DNA from: Pseudobythopirellula maris
GTDB lineage: Bacteria; Planctomycetota; Planctomycetia; Pirellulales; Lacipirellulaceae
Direction: 5' to 3'
Length of the DNA stretch: 64,000 bases
Assembly (NCBI RefSeq): GCF_007859945.1
Contig: NZ_SJPQ01000002.1
Location: 322,588-386,587, forward strand
Each line of letters begins with the position of its first letter. Position 1 is the first letter of the stretch. This document shows, in pieces, positions 49,964 through 59,335 of the stretch. The position numbers were made by a program, and so were the translations under genes. Under the pieces are notes generated by a model. It was not told the origin of the DNA. It was given only the letters and a program-made list of their open reading frames with translations, and did not search any database.

Positions 49964-51931
49964 TCACGGCTCGCCATCGATGTGCGGCTGGTCTGCTTCG
50001 CTAGGCATGTAGCGCGGCGGCGCGAGCGACCAGATGACCCAGTCGCCGTCTTCTTCGGCGGGCGGGTTATCGATCGGTGGCCGTACCACGTAGGGGATCT
50101 GCCACCTCGACAGATTGGCGGACGTTTGCGTAGTAAACCTTGATGGCCAGAGGCCGCCGTCGTCGTCGCGATCGACGCCGAGGCTGTAGACGACTGGCTG
50201 GCCGTCCACGAGTCGGTAGCCGAGCGGGCCGCCGTTGATGCGGTCGACGGGGAGTTCCGGCAACCAGCGCGGCGCCAACTGGTCGAGCGACTCGGGCCAG
50301 CCGCCGTGCTCACGGCGGAGAAGCTCTAATGCGATACCGACCAAGGCGCCGTCACGCAGGCCACGGGCGCCATGAAACACCGACGGCACGGAGCCGATGT
50401 TGATTCCTGCCCCCCACAGAGTGATAGGCGGGTATCGCAATCGCTGCCACAGGGGCACTTCATCGAAGGAGTCGGTGTAATCCCCTCTGCTGCTCGTCTC
50501 CCACAAGGGACGCTGTGCCCTGCTGCGAACCCGCGCGCTTAGCTCATCGTACTTGGCGACGACTCCGCTTCGCGACGCTGTGACGAGAAAGGCTAGCGGC
50601 GCCACTGTTTTTCGAACCAACCCATTCTTTAAACCAGTGTTGTCCTTTCGCTCGTTCTCGAAGAAGCGTCTTCTCCATTCATCGGACTTGACCCAAGCGT
50701 CGAGGTCCAGGTGACCGCCGCCCCATGCGCTCTCACAGTACAACCGCTGGACAAGGTCGAGGAAGACGAGCCGCTCCGTAGCAAGATAGGGCGTTGCGTC
50801 GTAGCTCGAAGCGGCGGCAAGGTGGGCGAGCCGCTTCAGTTGCTCGTCGTTGAAGACCTCGGAGCGGTTGCGAAGCGTGTCTTCCAGAAACGCCCAGGCC
50901 ATTCGGTCGATGCTCACCATGACGAGGGCGCTGACATAGAAGCCCACTTCGCCGGATTGCTTGGCGACGCCCAGCATCGCCTCGATATCGTCTGACACGC
51001 GTCGCCCATCGGCCGACAACTGCGCGTCCACCATCAGGACTCTGGCCACGGCGCGCATTTGTTGGACATGGTCTAGTAAGACGTGCTGCAATCCCCCTCC
51101 AAAATCTTCGTACGCTGGCTCCTCTGGCCGAATGCCGCCCTCAAGCTCCGCAAAATCGTCGCGGTATGGCTTGTCAAAGCCGACCTCAACACCGAGCCTA
51201 GGCTTCGACGCCGCAGCGCGGAGCTTCTCTATGAAATCTACATGCTCGGCTATCCAGGCCTCGGCGGCGGGCCGGGTCGTGGCGGTGAGCGGCTCAGACG
51301 CCCAAGGCTGCTCCCAGCCGTAGAAGTTCGCCTGAGGATCGCCCGCCTCGCGTTTGAACCGTTGCTCCTCAGCAACGATGCGGAATGCGTCGAGGTACAG
51401 CGGCCACGCTCGATCGTCCTCGGGAACGGCGGCGGCCGGGGCATTAAGCTTCTTTAGGTAATTGACCGAAACGACCGGCTTAGGGATGAGCAGACACATC
51501 GCAAATAGCGCGTACAGGGCTAGCCCAGCCAACGCCCCCCGCGAAGCCCACCACCACGCCTGCCACACCCGCGGTCGGTTGCGGACCTTGCCGCGCCTCA
51601 TCAGCCGCGCGGCCGTGCGTGGCTCGCCGAAGTCGGCGACGAGCGCCTCGGGCGACTGGCCCGAGGCGAGGCCCTCCTGAAAGTGCGAGACAAGCTCGTC
51701 GGCAACCGCGATTCTCTCGCCCCGCCACAGCCGCGTCCTGCGGACGGTCTCGCTTACCGTTTCGGCGACCGCAAGCGGCAGGTCCGCTTTGGCGACCGCC
51801 TGCTTGTAGGTGCGAGGACTCAGCCAGCTGCGGACGACATCGGCCGCGCACTCACGGGCCGCGAAAAACGTTGGAAAAGTTTCCCGCCAGGGATCGGGGG
51901 CCCCGTCGGGCTCGGAGACGCAGTCGCTCAT
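49964..51931 (-). CDS. Hypothetical membrane protein linked to PadR
   Basis: A 655-residue protein not recognised as a known enzyme. Residues 50-90 (VADELVSHFQEGLASGQSPE then ALVADFGEPRTAARLM) look like the permease-prefix/HAAS domain that usually accompanies PadR regulators; a membrane helix follows (about 105-128, ALAGLALYALFAMCLLI). The rest is a large extracytoplasmic, helix-rich domain with a C-terminal part containing HGGWPESLDQLAPRWLPELP, a motif common in planctomycete surface proteins. Its start overlaps the PadR stop (ATGA), so PadR and this protein are co-translated. Confidence 0.75.
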   Translation of the reverse strand: MSDCVSEPDGAPDPWRETFPTFFAARECAADVVRSWLSPRTYKQAVAKADLPLAVAETVSETVRRTRLWRGERIAVADELVSHFQEGLASGQSPEALVADFGEPRTAARLMRRGKVRNRPRVWQAWWWASRGALAGLALYALFAMCLLIPKPVVSVNYLKKLNAPAAAVPEDDRAWPLYLDAFRIVAEEQRFKREAGDPQANFYGWEQPWASEPLTATTRPAAEAWIAEHVDFIEKLRAAASKPRLGVEVGFDKPYRDDFAELEGGIRPEEPAYEDFGGGLQHVLLDHVQQMRAVARVLMVDAQLSADGRRVSDDIEAMLGVAKQSGEVGFYVSALVMVSIDRMAWAFLEDTLRNRSEVFNDEQLKRLAHLAAASSYDATPYLATERLVFLDLVQRLYCESAWGGGHLDLDAWVKSDEWRRRFFENERKDNTGLKNGLVRKTVAPLAFLVTASRSGVVAKYDELSARVRSRAQRPLWETSSRGDYTDSFDEVPLWQRLRYPPITLWGAGINIGSVPSVFHGARGLRDGALVGIALELLRREHGGWPESLDQLAPRWLPELPVDRINGGPLGYRLVDGQPVVYSLGVDRDDDGGLWPSRFTTQTSANLSRWQIPYVVRPPIDNPPAEEDGDWVIWSLAPPRYMPSEADQPHIDGEP

Positions 51932-52275
51932 ACCGTACCTCCCAGGGGCTTGGGCAACACCTCCAGCGAGCCAAGCGCCTCGAACAACGCGGCCCACTGC
52001 TTCACGTCGACGGCGAGCTTGCGTTCGCCCTTCTTGGTGAGCCGGTAGTAACGCCGCGGGCGGGGGCCCGACTCGTCGGTGCGCGAGCGGACCAGGCCCT
52101 TCGCCTCGAGGTTGTAGAGCATCGGGTAGAGCGTCGACTGGCCGAGGGCCAGCACCCCATCGGTCCGCTGCGAGAGCGACTCGACGAGCTCGTAGCCGTA
52201 TTTCTCGCCGCCCGAGAGCAGCTGCAGCACCGCCGTCGGCCCGGCGCCGCGCATCAGTTCGCGTTCGAGTTTCAT
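51928..52275 (-). CDS. PadR-family transcriptional regulator
   Basis: A 115-residue regulator with the PadR winged helix: VLQLLSGGEKYGYELVESL, STLYPMLYNLEAKGLV, RRYYRLTKKGERKL. It controls membrane-protein genes such as the one overlapping it downstream. GGAGGAG lies 13 to 19 bases before the ATG, at long range. A palindrome at 52300-52314 is the likely operator. Confidence 0.92.
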   Translation of the reverse strand: MKLERELMRGAGPTAVLQLLSGGEKYGYELVESLSQRTDGVLALGQSTLYPMLYNLEAKGLVRSRTDESGPRPRRYYRLTKKGERKLAVDVKQWAALFEALGSLEVLPKPLGGTV

Positions 52276-52299
52276 GGGAAAACCCCAGGAGGAGACTTG

Positions 52300-52314
52300 C
52301 TATGCATTGCATAG
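52300..52314 (-). promoter_or_regulatory. PadR operator candidate
   Basis: CTATGCATTGCATAG, a perfect palindrome except for the central base, 25 bases upstream of the PadR start. It overlaps a possible -10 (TACTAT on the minus strand). PadR sites often have this ATGCA/TGCAT form. Confidence 0.55.
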
Positions 52315-52389
52315 TATCGGCGCCGGAGCATGGGAGCAAGTCTTTTGGCGAAAGAATACGGGGGGCTCAGCGGGCGGGCTGAGGAGCCG

Positions 52390-53388
52390 TTACCACTGGT
52401 AGCCGACCATGAAGCTGTCTCCGAGCAGGGCGTGGTCGCCCAGGTTGCTGGAGCTCCAGAGCTGGGCGTCGGCCATGTACTGCAAGATGAGGTCGCCCCG
52501 TCCGAGGCGACGGCGGTACTCAAGCCCGAGGCCGGTCTCCGCGATTCCCATCGCCGCGGTCGGCTGAAAGCCGGGAGTGGTTTCTTCGAACGTGCCGAGC
52601 ATTTGGCTGTATCGGCCGTAGCCGAGCACCGACACTTCGGACAGCTCGCTGCGATAAAGGGACCGGCGGAACTCCAAGAAAGCGCTGAGCCCGCCCCCTC
52701 CAAACCCGGGGTTCGAACCGTTGAGAAAATCGACTTCCTGGTGGGCCGCACGCACGCCCGCGCCTAGAACGAGGCTCGTGTCGCCCACCCACACCCGTTG
52801 ATACAGGTCGAAATCGAATGTCGAGAAGGTGACGTTGGCCTGCGAACTTAAGTGCGGCGCCGCGGAGCCCTGGATCGATATCTCGTCGTCCCAGGAGCGG
52901 AACGCAACGCGGTAACCGCCCCCGCGCGAGCTCTCGTGAGCGATCTTCAGCTGCCCGCCTGTGAGCTGAGATTCTTCGGCGTAGGTAAAGCTCGTGTTGC
53001 TGTGCCCGACCGTCGCCGATGAGATCCCGCCGATCACCGACCACCCGGTCAGCCGCGCTTGGCGGCAGGCGCGGCAAGGCTCGGGGCAGCAGCCGCCGGT
53101 GGGGCAGAACGCCGCGGCGATCTGCACTTCGGGGTCGTAGGTGGGCGCCAGGTCGGCCGGCGACGCCATCGGCCCTTCCGCCGGCGGCGCCATGGGATTG
53201 TCGAGCGGCGGCTGCGGCGGGACGATGGTCCAGTGCGTCTCTTCGGCGGGCTGGTCGCTCAGCAGGGCGTCGTAGTCGCCCATCGCGACTTGGGCTTGCT
53301 GAGCCTCGGCCGTCGGAACGCGCCAACCGGCGCAGCAAAGCAGCGCTAACGCCGCGACGGAGGCGGCCGCCTTGGGGGAGATGAGCAT
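52390..53388 (-). CDS. Outer-membrane beta-barrel protein
   Basis: A 332-residue exported protein: signal peptide (about 1-29), a proline-rich linker, a cysteine-rich segment FCPTGGCCPEPCRACRQAR (95-113), then alternating amphipathic strands (GYRVAFRSWDDEISIQG, VLGYGRYSQMLGTFEE) ending in FMVGYQW, the terminal aromatic typical for Bam-inserted barrels. It resembles planctomycete Lpg1974/BBP7-type porin-like proteins. The short cysteine block could bind a metal or form disulfides. Upstream of the PadR gene but on its own transcript. Confidence 0.75.
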   Translation of the reverse strand: MLISPKAAASVAALALLCCAGWRVPTAEAQQAQVAMGDYDALLSDQPAEETHWTIVPPQPPLDNPMAPPAEGPMASPADLAPTYDPEVQIAAAFCPTGGCCPEPCRACRQARLTGWSVIGGISSATVGHSNTSFTYAEESQLTGGQLKIAHESSRGGGYRVAFRSWDDEISIQGSAAPHLSSQANVTFSTFDFDLYQRVWVGDTSLVLGAGVRAAHQEVDFLNGSNPGFGGGGLSAFLEFRRSLYRSELSEVSVLGYGRYSQMLGTFEETTPGFQPTAAMGIAETGLGLEYRRRLGRGDLILQYMADAQLWSSSNLGDHALLGDSFMVGYQW

Positions 53389-53558
53389 CGGGGCTCTCGT
53401 ATAATCTGGGTCAACGGGAACGCGTCGCGGGCCGCGGGACTGGCTCGAAACGCGCTAGCAATGTTCGGCAATACAGCAATCGACGCAGCGCCGCAATGCC
53501 GGCTGGTCTCCGTTAAAAATCACCTCTCGCAGAAACCGCAGTGACAACTCCCACGCCC

Positions 53559-54425
53559 ATGGCGACCGACTGGAAGCTCCGCACCAAGACGCTAGCAGTG
53601 CGTGAGGGCGACGCCCCGCTGCTCGTGGGCGTGGTGAACGTGACGCCCGACTCGTTCTCCGACGGCGGCCGGTTCTTTGGCAGCGGGGGCTTCGACCCCG
53701 AGAGGGCGATCGAGCACGGCCTGCGGCTCGCCGGCGAAGGGGCCGCCCTGCTCGATGTCGGCGGCGAGAGCACCCGGCCCGGCGCCGAGCCCGTTTCGGC
53801 CAAGGAGGAGCTCGGTCGCGTGCTGCCGGTGGTCGAGGGGCTCGTCCGACAGCTCGACACGCCGATTTCTATCGACACGAGCAAGGCGTCGGTCGCCCGG
53901 GCGGTGCTCGAAGCGGGCGTCGAGGTGGTGAACGACGTGACCGGCCTGGAGGGCGACGCCGACATGCTAGCCCTGGCGGCAGACGCCGGGGCGGGGGTCT
54001 GTGTGATGCACATGCGTGGCGAGCCGCGCACCATGCAGCGTGACCCGCAATACACCGACGTGGCGACCGAAGTGGCGGCTTATCTGTCCGGGCGGCTTGA
54101 TGCGCTCACAGCCGCCGGCGTCGCGCCGGAGCGGATCTGCCTCGATCCCGGCCTGGGCTTCGGCAAGACGACGGCCCACAACCTGGAGCTCGTCCACCGG
54201 CTCGACGAGCTGCACGCCCTCGGCCAGCCGCTCTTGGTGGGGCACTCACGCAAGCGGTTCCTGGGCGAGATCATCGGCGACATGGAGGCCGACCGCACAG
54301 CGGCGACCATCGGCGCGGCCGTCGCCCTGGCCTCGGCGGGGGTGCAGCTGATCCGTGTTCACGATGTGCGGCCGGTGCGTGAGGCGTTGCTAGCATGGCG
54401 GGCGTGTTGGGGCCCCCAAACTTAG
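53559..54425 (+). CDS. folP: Dihydropteroate synthase
   Basis: A 288-residue FolP that joins p-aminobenzoate to dihydropterin diphosphate in folate synthesis. All loops are conserved: GVVNVTPDSFSDGG, DVGGESTRPGAEPV, SIDTSKASVARA, DPGLGFGKT, VGHSRKRFLG and the final RVHDV. Start ATG at 53559; a GTG at 53541 would add six residues. No strong ribosome site for either. It stands alone, apart from other folate genes. Confidence 0.95.
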   Translation: MATDWKLRTKTLAVREGDAPLLVGVVNVTPDSFSDGGRFFGSGGFDPERAIEHGLRLAGEGAALLDVGGESTRPGAEPVSAKEELGRVLPVVEGLVRQLDTPISIDTSKASVARAVLEAGVEVVNDVTGLEGDADMLALAADAGAGVCVMHMRGEPRTMQRDPQYTDVATEVAAYLSGRLDALTAAGVAPERICLDPGLGFGKTTAHNLELVHRLDELHALGQPLLVGHSRKRFLGEIIGDMEADRTAATIGAAVALASAGVQLIRVHDVRPVREALLAWRACWGPQT

Positions 54426-54644
54426 CCGTGGACAGGAGCCGGCGGGTCCCCCAGCGGCGGGTAACCTGCGCCGCCGGAGCCCTTCGTTTTCTCTGTGGCA
54501 AAGCGGGCGCCCGGCCTGCTCCGGGGGCTTATGCCCGCCGGCTCGCCTTTGGCGGCTGCCGGCGTTGACCCGGGGGGGCGAAACTGGGGATACTAGCGGG
54601 GATTCTCGCCCACTCTGAGACCAGCAACGCGACCGCCCCTCACG

Positions 54645-55934
54645 ATGCCCCCCAGCCAAACCCTCGCCGATCCCGCCGCCGACCTGTCCGCTTACTGCTC
54701 GGACGTGGCCCACCGCGCGAAGCGGGCGTCGGCCGATCTGGCCGTGCTGTCGGGTGACAAGAAGATCGCCTGGTTGCGGCGCTCGGCCGAGTTGCTCCGC
54801 GAATCGCAAGACAGACTCACCGAGGCGAACAAGCTCGACCTCGAGGCGGCGCCCGGCTACGGCCTCACCGACGCCGCGATCGACCGCTTGCGGCTCACGC
54901 CCGAGCGGGTCGAAGGGATCGCCATTGGCCTGGAGCAAGTCGCCACGCTCCGCAACCCGATCGGCCGGGTGATCGATTCAACCGTGCGGCCCAACGGGTT
55001 GCGGATCGACAAGGTGCGCGTGCCGCTGGGCGTGGTGTTCTTCATCTACGAGTCGCGGCCGAACGTGACGGCCGACGCGGCGGCGATCTGTGTGATGAGC
55101 GGCAACGCCGTGATATTGCGCGGCGGCAAAGAAGCAATCCACTCGAGCACGGCGATCGTCGAGCTTTTGGGCCAAGCGGCCGAGGAGATCGGGGTGCCGA
55201 AGGACGCGGTGCAGCTCGTGTCGACCACCGACCGCGACGCCGTGGGTCACTTCCTCAAGATGGACGACCGGATCGACGTCGCCATCCCGCGTGGCGGCGA
55301 GGGGCTCATCCGGCGTGTGGCGGCCGAGGCGACGATGCCCGTGATCAAACACTTTGACGGCAACTGCCACGTTTACCTCGACGCGGCCGCCGATCCCGAC
55401 CTGGCCGAGTCGGTCACGGTGAACAGCAAGTGCCACCGGCTGGGCGTGTGCAACGCGGCCGAGTCGCTGGTGGTCCACGCCGATGCGGCCGCCGAGCTGC
55501 TGCCGCGCGTCGGCAAGGCGTTGAAAGACCAAGGGGTCGAGATCCGCGGCGACGAGCGTGTGTGCGAGTTGGTCCCCGGCGCCGCGCCGGCGTGCGACGA
55601 CGACTACGGCGCCGAATACCTCGACAAGGTGATCTCGGCCGTGGTAGTCGGATCGCTGGACGAGGCGATCGAGCACATCAACCGCTACAGCTCGGGGCAC
55701 ACCGAGGCGATCGTCACCCGCGACCTGGCGGCGGCCGACTTGTTCGCGGCGCGCGTCGACAGCTCGGCGGTGATGATCAACGCCAGCACAAGATTCAACG
55801 ACGGTTTCGAGTTCGGCCTGGGCGCCGAGATCGGCATCAGCACCGACAAGTTCCACGCCCGTGGCCCGTGCGGCGTCGAGGAGCTGACGAGTTACAAGTA
55901 TGTGGTCCACGGTTCGGGACAGATCAGAGAATAA
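54645..55934 (+). CDS. proA: Glutamate-5-semialdehyde dehydrogenase (gamma-glutamyl phosphate reductase)
   Basis: A 429-residue ProA for proline synthesis. [45 protein letters not shown]-like [14 protein letters not shown], and the active-site cysteine in [14 protein letters not shown] are conserved, as is [20 protein letters not shown]. The start ATG is at 54645. proB is not adjacent. An AT-rich segment and a mobile element follow the stop codon directly. Confidence 0.95.
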   Translation: MPPSQTLADPAADLSAYCSDVAHRAKRASADLAVLSGDKKIAWLRRSAELLRESQDRLTEANKLDLEAAPGYGLTDAAIDRLRLTPERVEGIAIGLEQVATLRNPIGRVIDSTVRPNGLRIDKVRVPLGVVFFIYESRPNVTADAAAICVMSGNAVILRGGKEAIHSSTAIVELLGQAAEEIGVPKDAVQLVSTTDRDAVGHFLKMDDRIDVAIPRGGEGLIRRVAAEATMPVIKHFDGNCHVYLDAAADPDLAESVTVNSKCHRLGVCNAAESLVVHADAAAELLPRVGKALKDQGVEIRGDERVCELVPGAAPACDDDYGAEYLDKVISAVVVGSLDEAIEHINRYSSGHTEAIVTRDLAAADLFAARVDSSAVMINASTRFNDGFEFGLGAEIGISTDKFHARGPCGVEELTSYKYVVHGSGQIRE

Positions 55935-55939
55935 CAAAG

Positions 55940-56006
55940 TTTTAAAAGACGATTGCAAAATTACAAATTGAGAATTGCACATTTGATATTTGCAATTTTC
56001 AATTAC
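55940..56006. repeat. AT-rich repeat segment between proA and the MITE
   Basis: About 65 bases of strongly AT-rich DNA made of related words (TTGCAAAATTACAAATTG, AATTGCACATTTGATATTTG) in a high-GC region. It looks like a tandemly decayed AATTGCAAAT unit. It may be remnant mobile DNA. Confidence 0.6.
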
Positions 56007-56163
56007 TAGAGCGGTATTCGAATTGGTGTGGACGAGCGGGGAAGCGATTGGCGGCGTGGCGAGGAAGCCGAAGCAGGCAATGCGGTGCATTGTCGATGCA
56101 GGCTGACGAAGCCATGACGCCGATCGCGAGCCGAGCGTCTACGCCAATGAGCAAACCGCTCTA
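56007..56163 (-). mobile_element. 157-bp MITE-like element, copy 2
   Basis: Reverse complement of 17915-18071 with two differences in 157. TA stands at both borders. It ends 35 bases before the fliM start codon, so it lies where the fliM promoter would be expected. Confidence 0.85.
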
Positions 56164-56198
56164 ATTTCCAATCAATGCCGTCCGGCAAGGAGGCCGCG

Positions 56199-57293
56199 AT
56201 GAGCGACGTTCTCAACCAGAACGAGATCGAGAGCCTGCTGGGCTCTCTCGACACGGGGCCGGCCGATCCCGCGCCCGCCGCCGCGCCATCCAATCCCGGC
56301 AAATCGGCGGCCAAGAGTGTCGCCGCGTTTAGCCAGTCGCAAGGCGCCTCGGGCATTGCCGAACTGCCCAAGCCCAAGGAAAAGGTCACCCCGTACGACT
56401 TCAAGCGTCCGGAGCGGGTCGGCAAGGACCAGATGCGGGCCCTGCAGACGATGCACGAGGGCTTCGGGCGCAACTTTGGCGCCGCGCTCTCCTCGCTGCT
56501 CCGCTCGATCGTTGAGGTCAAGCTCACAAGCGTCGACCAGCTGACTTACAGCGAGTTCGTGTTCAGCCTGGAAAACCCCACCTGCTTCAACTTGGTGAAC
56601 GCCAAGCCGCTCGAGGGGCAGCTGATCCTCGACATCAACCCGTCGCTGCTCTACCCGATCATCGATCGGCTGCTCGGCGGCACGGGCGAGGCGAACGCCT
56701 CGACGCGGCGTCCCCTTACCGAGATCGAGCTCCTGCTGGTGGGCCGCATCACGGGCTTGTTCCTCGACGAGATGCGCGCCGCTTGGGAGAACGTCATCGA
56801 GCTCGAGCTGTCGGTCGAGCGGGTGGAAAGCAACCCCCAACTCGTGCAGATCGTCCCGCCGAACGAAGTGGTGGTGCTGGTGAGCTTCGAGCTCACCCTG
56901 GGCGAGGTGCGCGGCATGATGAACCTCTGCATCCCGTTCAACACGATCGAGCGGATCGGCAGCAAGCTCAGCGCCAACAGCTGGATCACGTACAGCAAGA
57001 AGCCGCCCACGCCCGAGACGAGGCAGAACATCAGCGATCAGATGTCGGGCTCGATCGTCGAGGTGGTGGTCGACTTGGCCGAAACGCGCATCGCCACCAA
57101 GGACCTGATCGGTCTGCGGGTGGGCGACGTCATCAACACCGAGAAGGACAAGTCGACCCCGCTCGTGGTGTCGGTCGAGGGGCGTCGCAAGTTCCACGCC
57201 TCGCCCGGCGCGCTCAAGGGTCACAAGGCGATCCAGGTGATCGAGGCGCTCGAGGAACGCCGCCAGGCCGCGGGCGACGCGAAGGAAGCGTAG
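56199..57293 (+). CDS. fliM: Flagellar motor switch protein FliM
   Basis: A 364-residue FliM. The N-terminal LNQNEIESLLGSL is the CheY-binding segment, MRALQTMHEGFGRNFGAALS begins the core, and the C-terminal domain (about 285-350, LVVSVEGRRKFHASPGALKG) is the SpoA-type surface. It forms the C-ring of the flagellar switch. AAGGAGG seven bases before the ATG is a strong ribosome site. It is an orphan: no other flagellar gene is in the window, and a MITE lies directly upstream. Confidence 0.95.
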   Translation: MSDVLNQNEIESLLGSLDTGPADPAPAAAPSNPGKSAAKSVAAFSQSQGASGIAELPKPKEKVTPYDFKRPERVGKDQMRALQTMHEGFGRNFGAALSSLLRSIVEVKLTSVDQLTYSEFVFSLENPTCFNLVNAKPLEGQLILDINPSLLYPIIDRLLGGTGEANASTRRPLTEIELLLVGRITGLFLDEMRAAWENVIELELSVERVESNPQLVQIVPPNEVVVLVSFELTLGEVRGMMNLCIPFNTIERIGSKLSANSWITYSKKPPTPETRQNISDQMSGSIVEVVVDLAETRIATKDLIGLRVGDVINTEKDKSTPLVVSVEGRRKFHASPGALKGHKAIQVIEALEERRQAAGDAKEA

Positions 57294-57297
57294 CCGA

Positions 57298-59115
57298 TCA
57301 GCCCGCCGCTGCGGGCGCCTCAAGCACGCCGCGGGCCCGCGGCCAGGCGAGCAACGCCTCCACAACCATCCACAGCTGCAACGCCATGATCGCCACGCCG
57401 AACAGCAGCAGCGGCCACGCCGTCGAGCGGTTCGGCCAGAAGTCTTCGGCGATCTGCTCGGCCATCGCCCAGCCCGGCATCACGAGCATCAGCAGCATCG
57501 GCCCGACCGCGAACCAGAGCGGCAGGCCCCGTCGCGCCAAGTAGAAGACCACGACCATCAGCGCGAGCCCGGCGAGCAACTGGTTCGTGGCGCCGAACAG
57601 CGGCCAGAGGATCAGCCCTCCCGTGCCCGGCCCTCCGGGCCCGGGGATCATCGCCACGGCGCCGCCGGCGATCACCGCCAGGCTAGTCGCCCCGTGCTTT
57701 CCTTGGAGCGGCGCTAAACGCAGTGTGTGGGCCAGTTCCTGGATCACGTAGCGCTGCAAGCGGGTGGCGGTGTCGAGCGTGGTCGCCGCGAAGCAAGCCA
57801 CCAGCACCGCGATGATCGCCACGCAGAGCCGCCGAGGCAGGCCGAGCATCGCAACGAAGTTGGCGCCCCCTTCGACGAAGGCGCCCACCTTTTGCTTCAG
57901 GCCGATGCTCTTCCAGCCGCCGGTCGTCACGGCGGCGCCGTCGTCTGTCGTGACGGTGATGATTTGCGCCTGGTACCGCGACTCCCACGCTTGGCGTCCG
58001 GTGAGCATCTCGCCGTCGGGCCCGGGAACGCCCATGCCCAGCCCCGCGCAGCAGGCGAGTATCACCAGCACGGCGAGCCCCCCCTCCATGAGCATGGCGC
58101 CGTAGCCGATCGCTTGGGCGGCTTGCTCGTTGTCGACTTGCTTGCTCGTGGTTCCGCTCGCCACGAGACAGTGGAACCCGCTGCACGCGCCGCAGGCGAT
58201 CGTGATGAACAAGAACGGCCAGATGGGCGGCGCGTCTGCCGGGACTTCCTGGGCGATGGCCGGGGCGGCGTTCAGGTCGGCGGCGCCCGTCGCGCACGCC
58301 ACGGCCAAGCCCCCCACCAGCAACGCGACCGCCACCAGCAGTTGCTGGCTGTTGAGGTAGTCGCGCGGCTGCAGCAGCAGCCACACGGGCAGCACCGACG
58401 CCGCGTAGCAATAAACCAACAGGATCGCCGTCCACAACACGATCGGTGTGCCATACGCACCGAGCACGGGCAGGCTCGGCAGAGTGATCGGCCACACGTA
58501 CACGCCGAGCCACACCGCCAGGTAAACCAAACCGAGCGCCGCGAGCGACAGCGGCAGCAGCGGCGCCCCGCGGCGGTGGACCAGGTAGCCGATCGCCAAG
58601 GCGAGGGGCATAGCGGTCCAAACGCTCAGCACCGATTCGGGGTACATGGCGAATATCGCCGCGATCACCAGCCCGAACACGCCGATCACCACCGTGAGCG
58701 CGAAGAACAGCACCAGCAGGAACAGCAGCCGGGCGCGGGGCGAGATCAACCGGCCGGCCGCCTCGCCTACGGTCTGGCCGCGGCTGCGGAGGCTCACCAC
58801 GAGCGAGCCGAAGTCGTGCACCGCACCGACGAATATCGATCCCAGGACGACCCACAGCAAGGCGGGCAGCCAGCCCCAGAAGACCGCGATCGCCGGGCCC
58901 ACGATCGGCCCCGTGCCGGCGATGCTCGTGAAGTGGTGTCCCAGCACCACGGAGCGGCGGGTGGGGACAAAATCGACGTCGTCCCGCAGCTCGTGGCTCG
59001 GCGTTTTGGCGAGCGGGTCGAGCCGGAACACCCGCCGTGCGAGCCAGCCGCCGTACACCCGGTAGGCGAGGCCCAACGCGGCGAACGAACCGATTGCGAC
59101 AACGAGCGTAAGCAT
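57298..59115 (-). CDS. cstA: Carbon starvation protein CstA
   Basis: A 605-residue membrane protein with the CstA pattern: LGHHFTSIAGTGPIVGPAIA, VFWGWLPALLWVVLGSIFVG, CGACSGFHCLVASGTTSKQ, LDTATRLQRYVIQEL and LFGATNQLLAG. The family imports peptides or pyruvate under nutrient limitation. The ATG is at 59115. It converges with fliM with four bases between the stops, so the 3' ends must overlap. Confidence 0.93.
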   Translation of the reverse strand: MLTLVVAIGSFAALGLAYRVYGGWLARRVFRLDPLAKTPSHELRDDVDFVPTRRSVVLGHHFTSIAGTGPIVGPAIAVFWGWLPALLWVVLGSIFVGAVHDFGSLVVSLRSRGQTVGEAAGRLISPRARLLFLLVLFFALTVVIGVFGLVIAAIFAMYPESVLSVWTAMPLALAIGYLVHRRGAPLLPLSLAALGLVYLAVWLGVYVWPITLPSLPVLGAYGTPIVLWTAILLVYCYAASVLPVWLLLQPRDYLNSQQLLVAVALLVGGLAVACATGAADLNAAPAIAQEVPADAPPIWPFLFITIACGACSGFHCLVASGTTSKQVDNEQAAQAIGYGAMLMEGGLAVLVILACCAGLGMGVPGPDGEMLTGRQAWESRYQAQIITVTTDDGAAVTTGGWKSIGLKQKVGAFVEGGANFVAMLGLPRRLCVAIIAVLVACFAATTLDTATRLQRYVIQELAHTLRLAPLQGKHGATSLAVIAGGAVAMIPGPGGPGTGGLILWPLFGATNQLLAGLALMVVVFYLARRGLPLWFAVGPMLLMLVMPGWAMAEQIAEDFWPNRSTAWPLLLFGVAIMALQLWMVVEALLAWPRARGVLEAPAAAG

Positions 59116-59335
59116 GCAAGCAACCCGATAGCCAAAAATACGATGAGCGGTAGGCGGCGTCGCCCCTGGGCGCCGATCCTATCGGCCCCTCCCGAGCGTC
59201 TATCGTAATCCGCTACTCGGCGATCCGCACCCGGCCCTCGGCGGGCGGGGCGTTCCTGGGGGCTTGCCGCTCCCCTATAATCAAGAAACGAACGAGCCTG
59301 TTTCGCCCCCCTTGCTAGTAGAAAGTCACCCTCAA

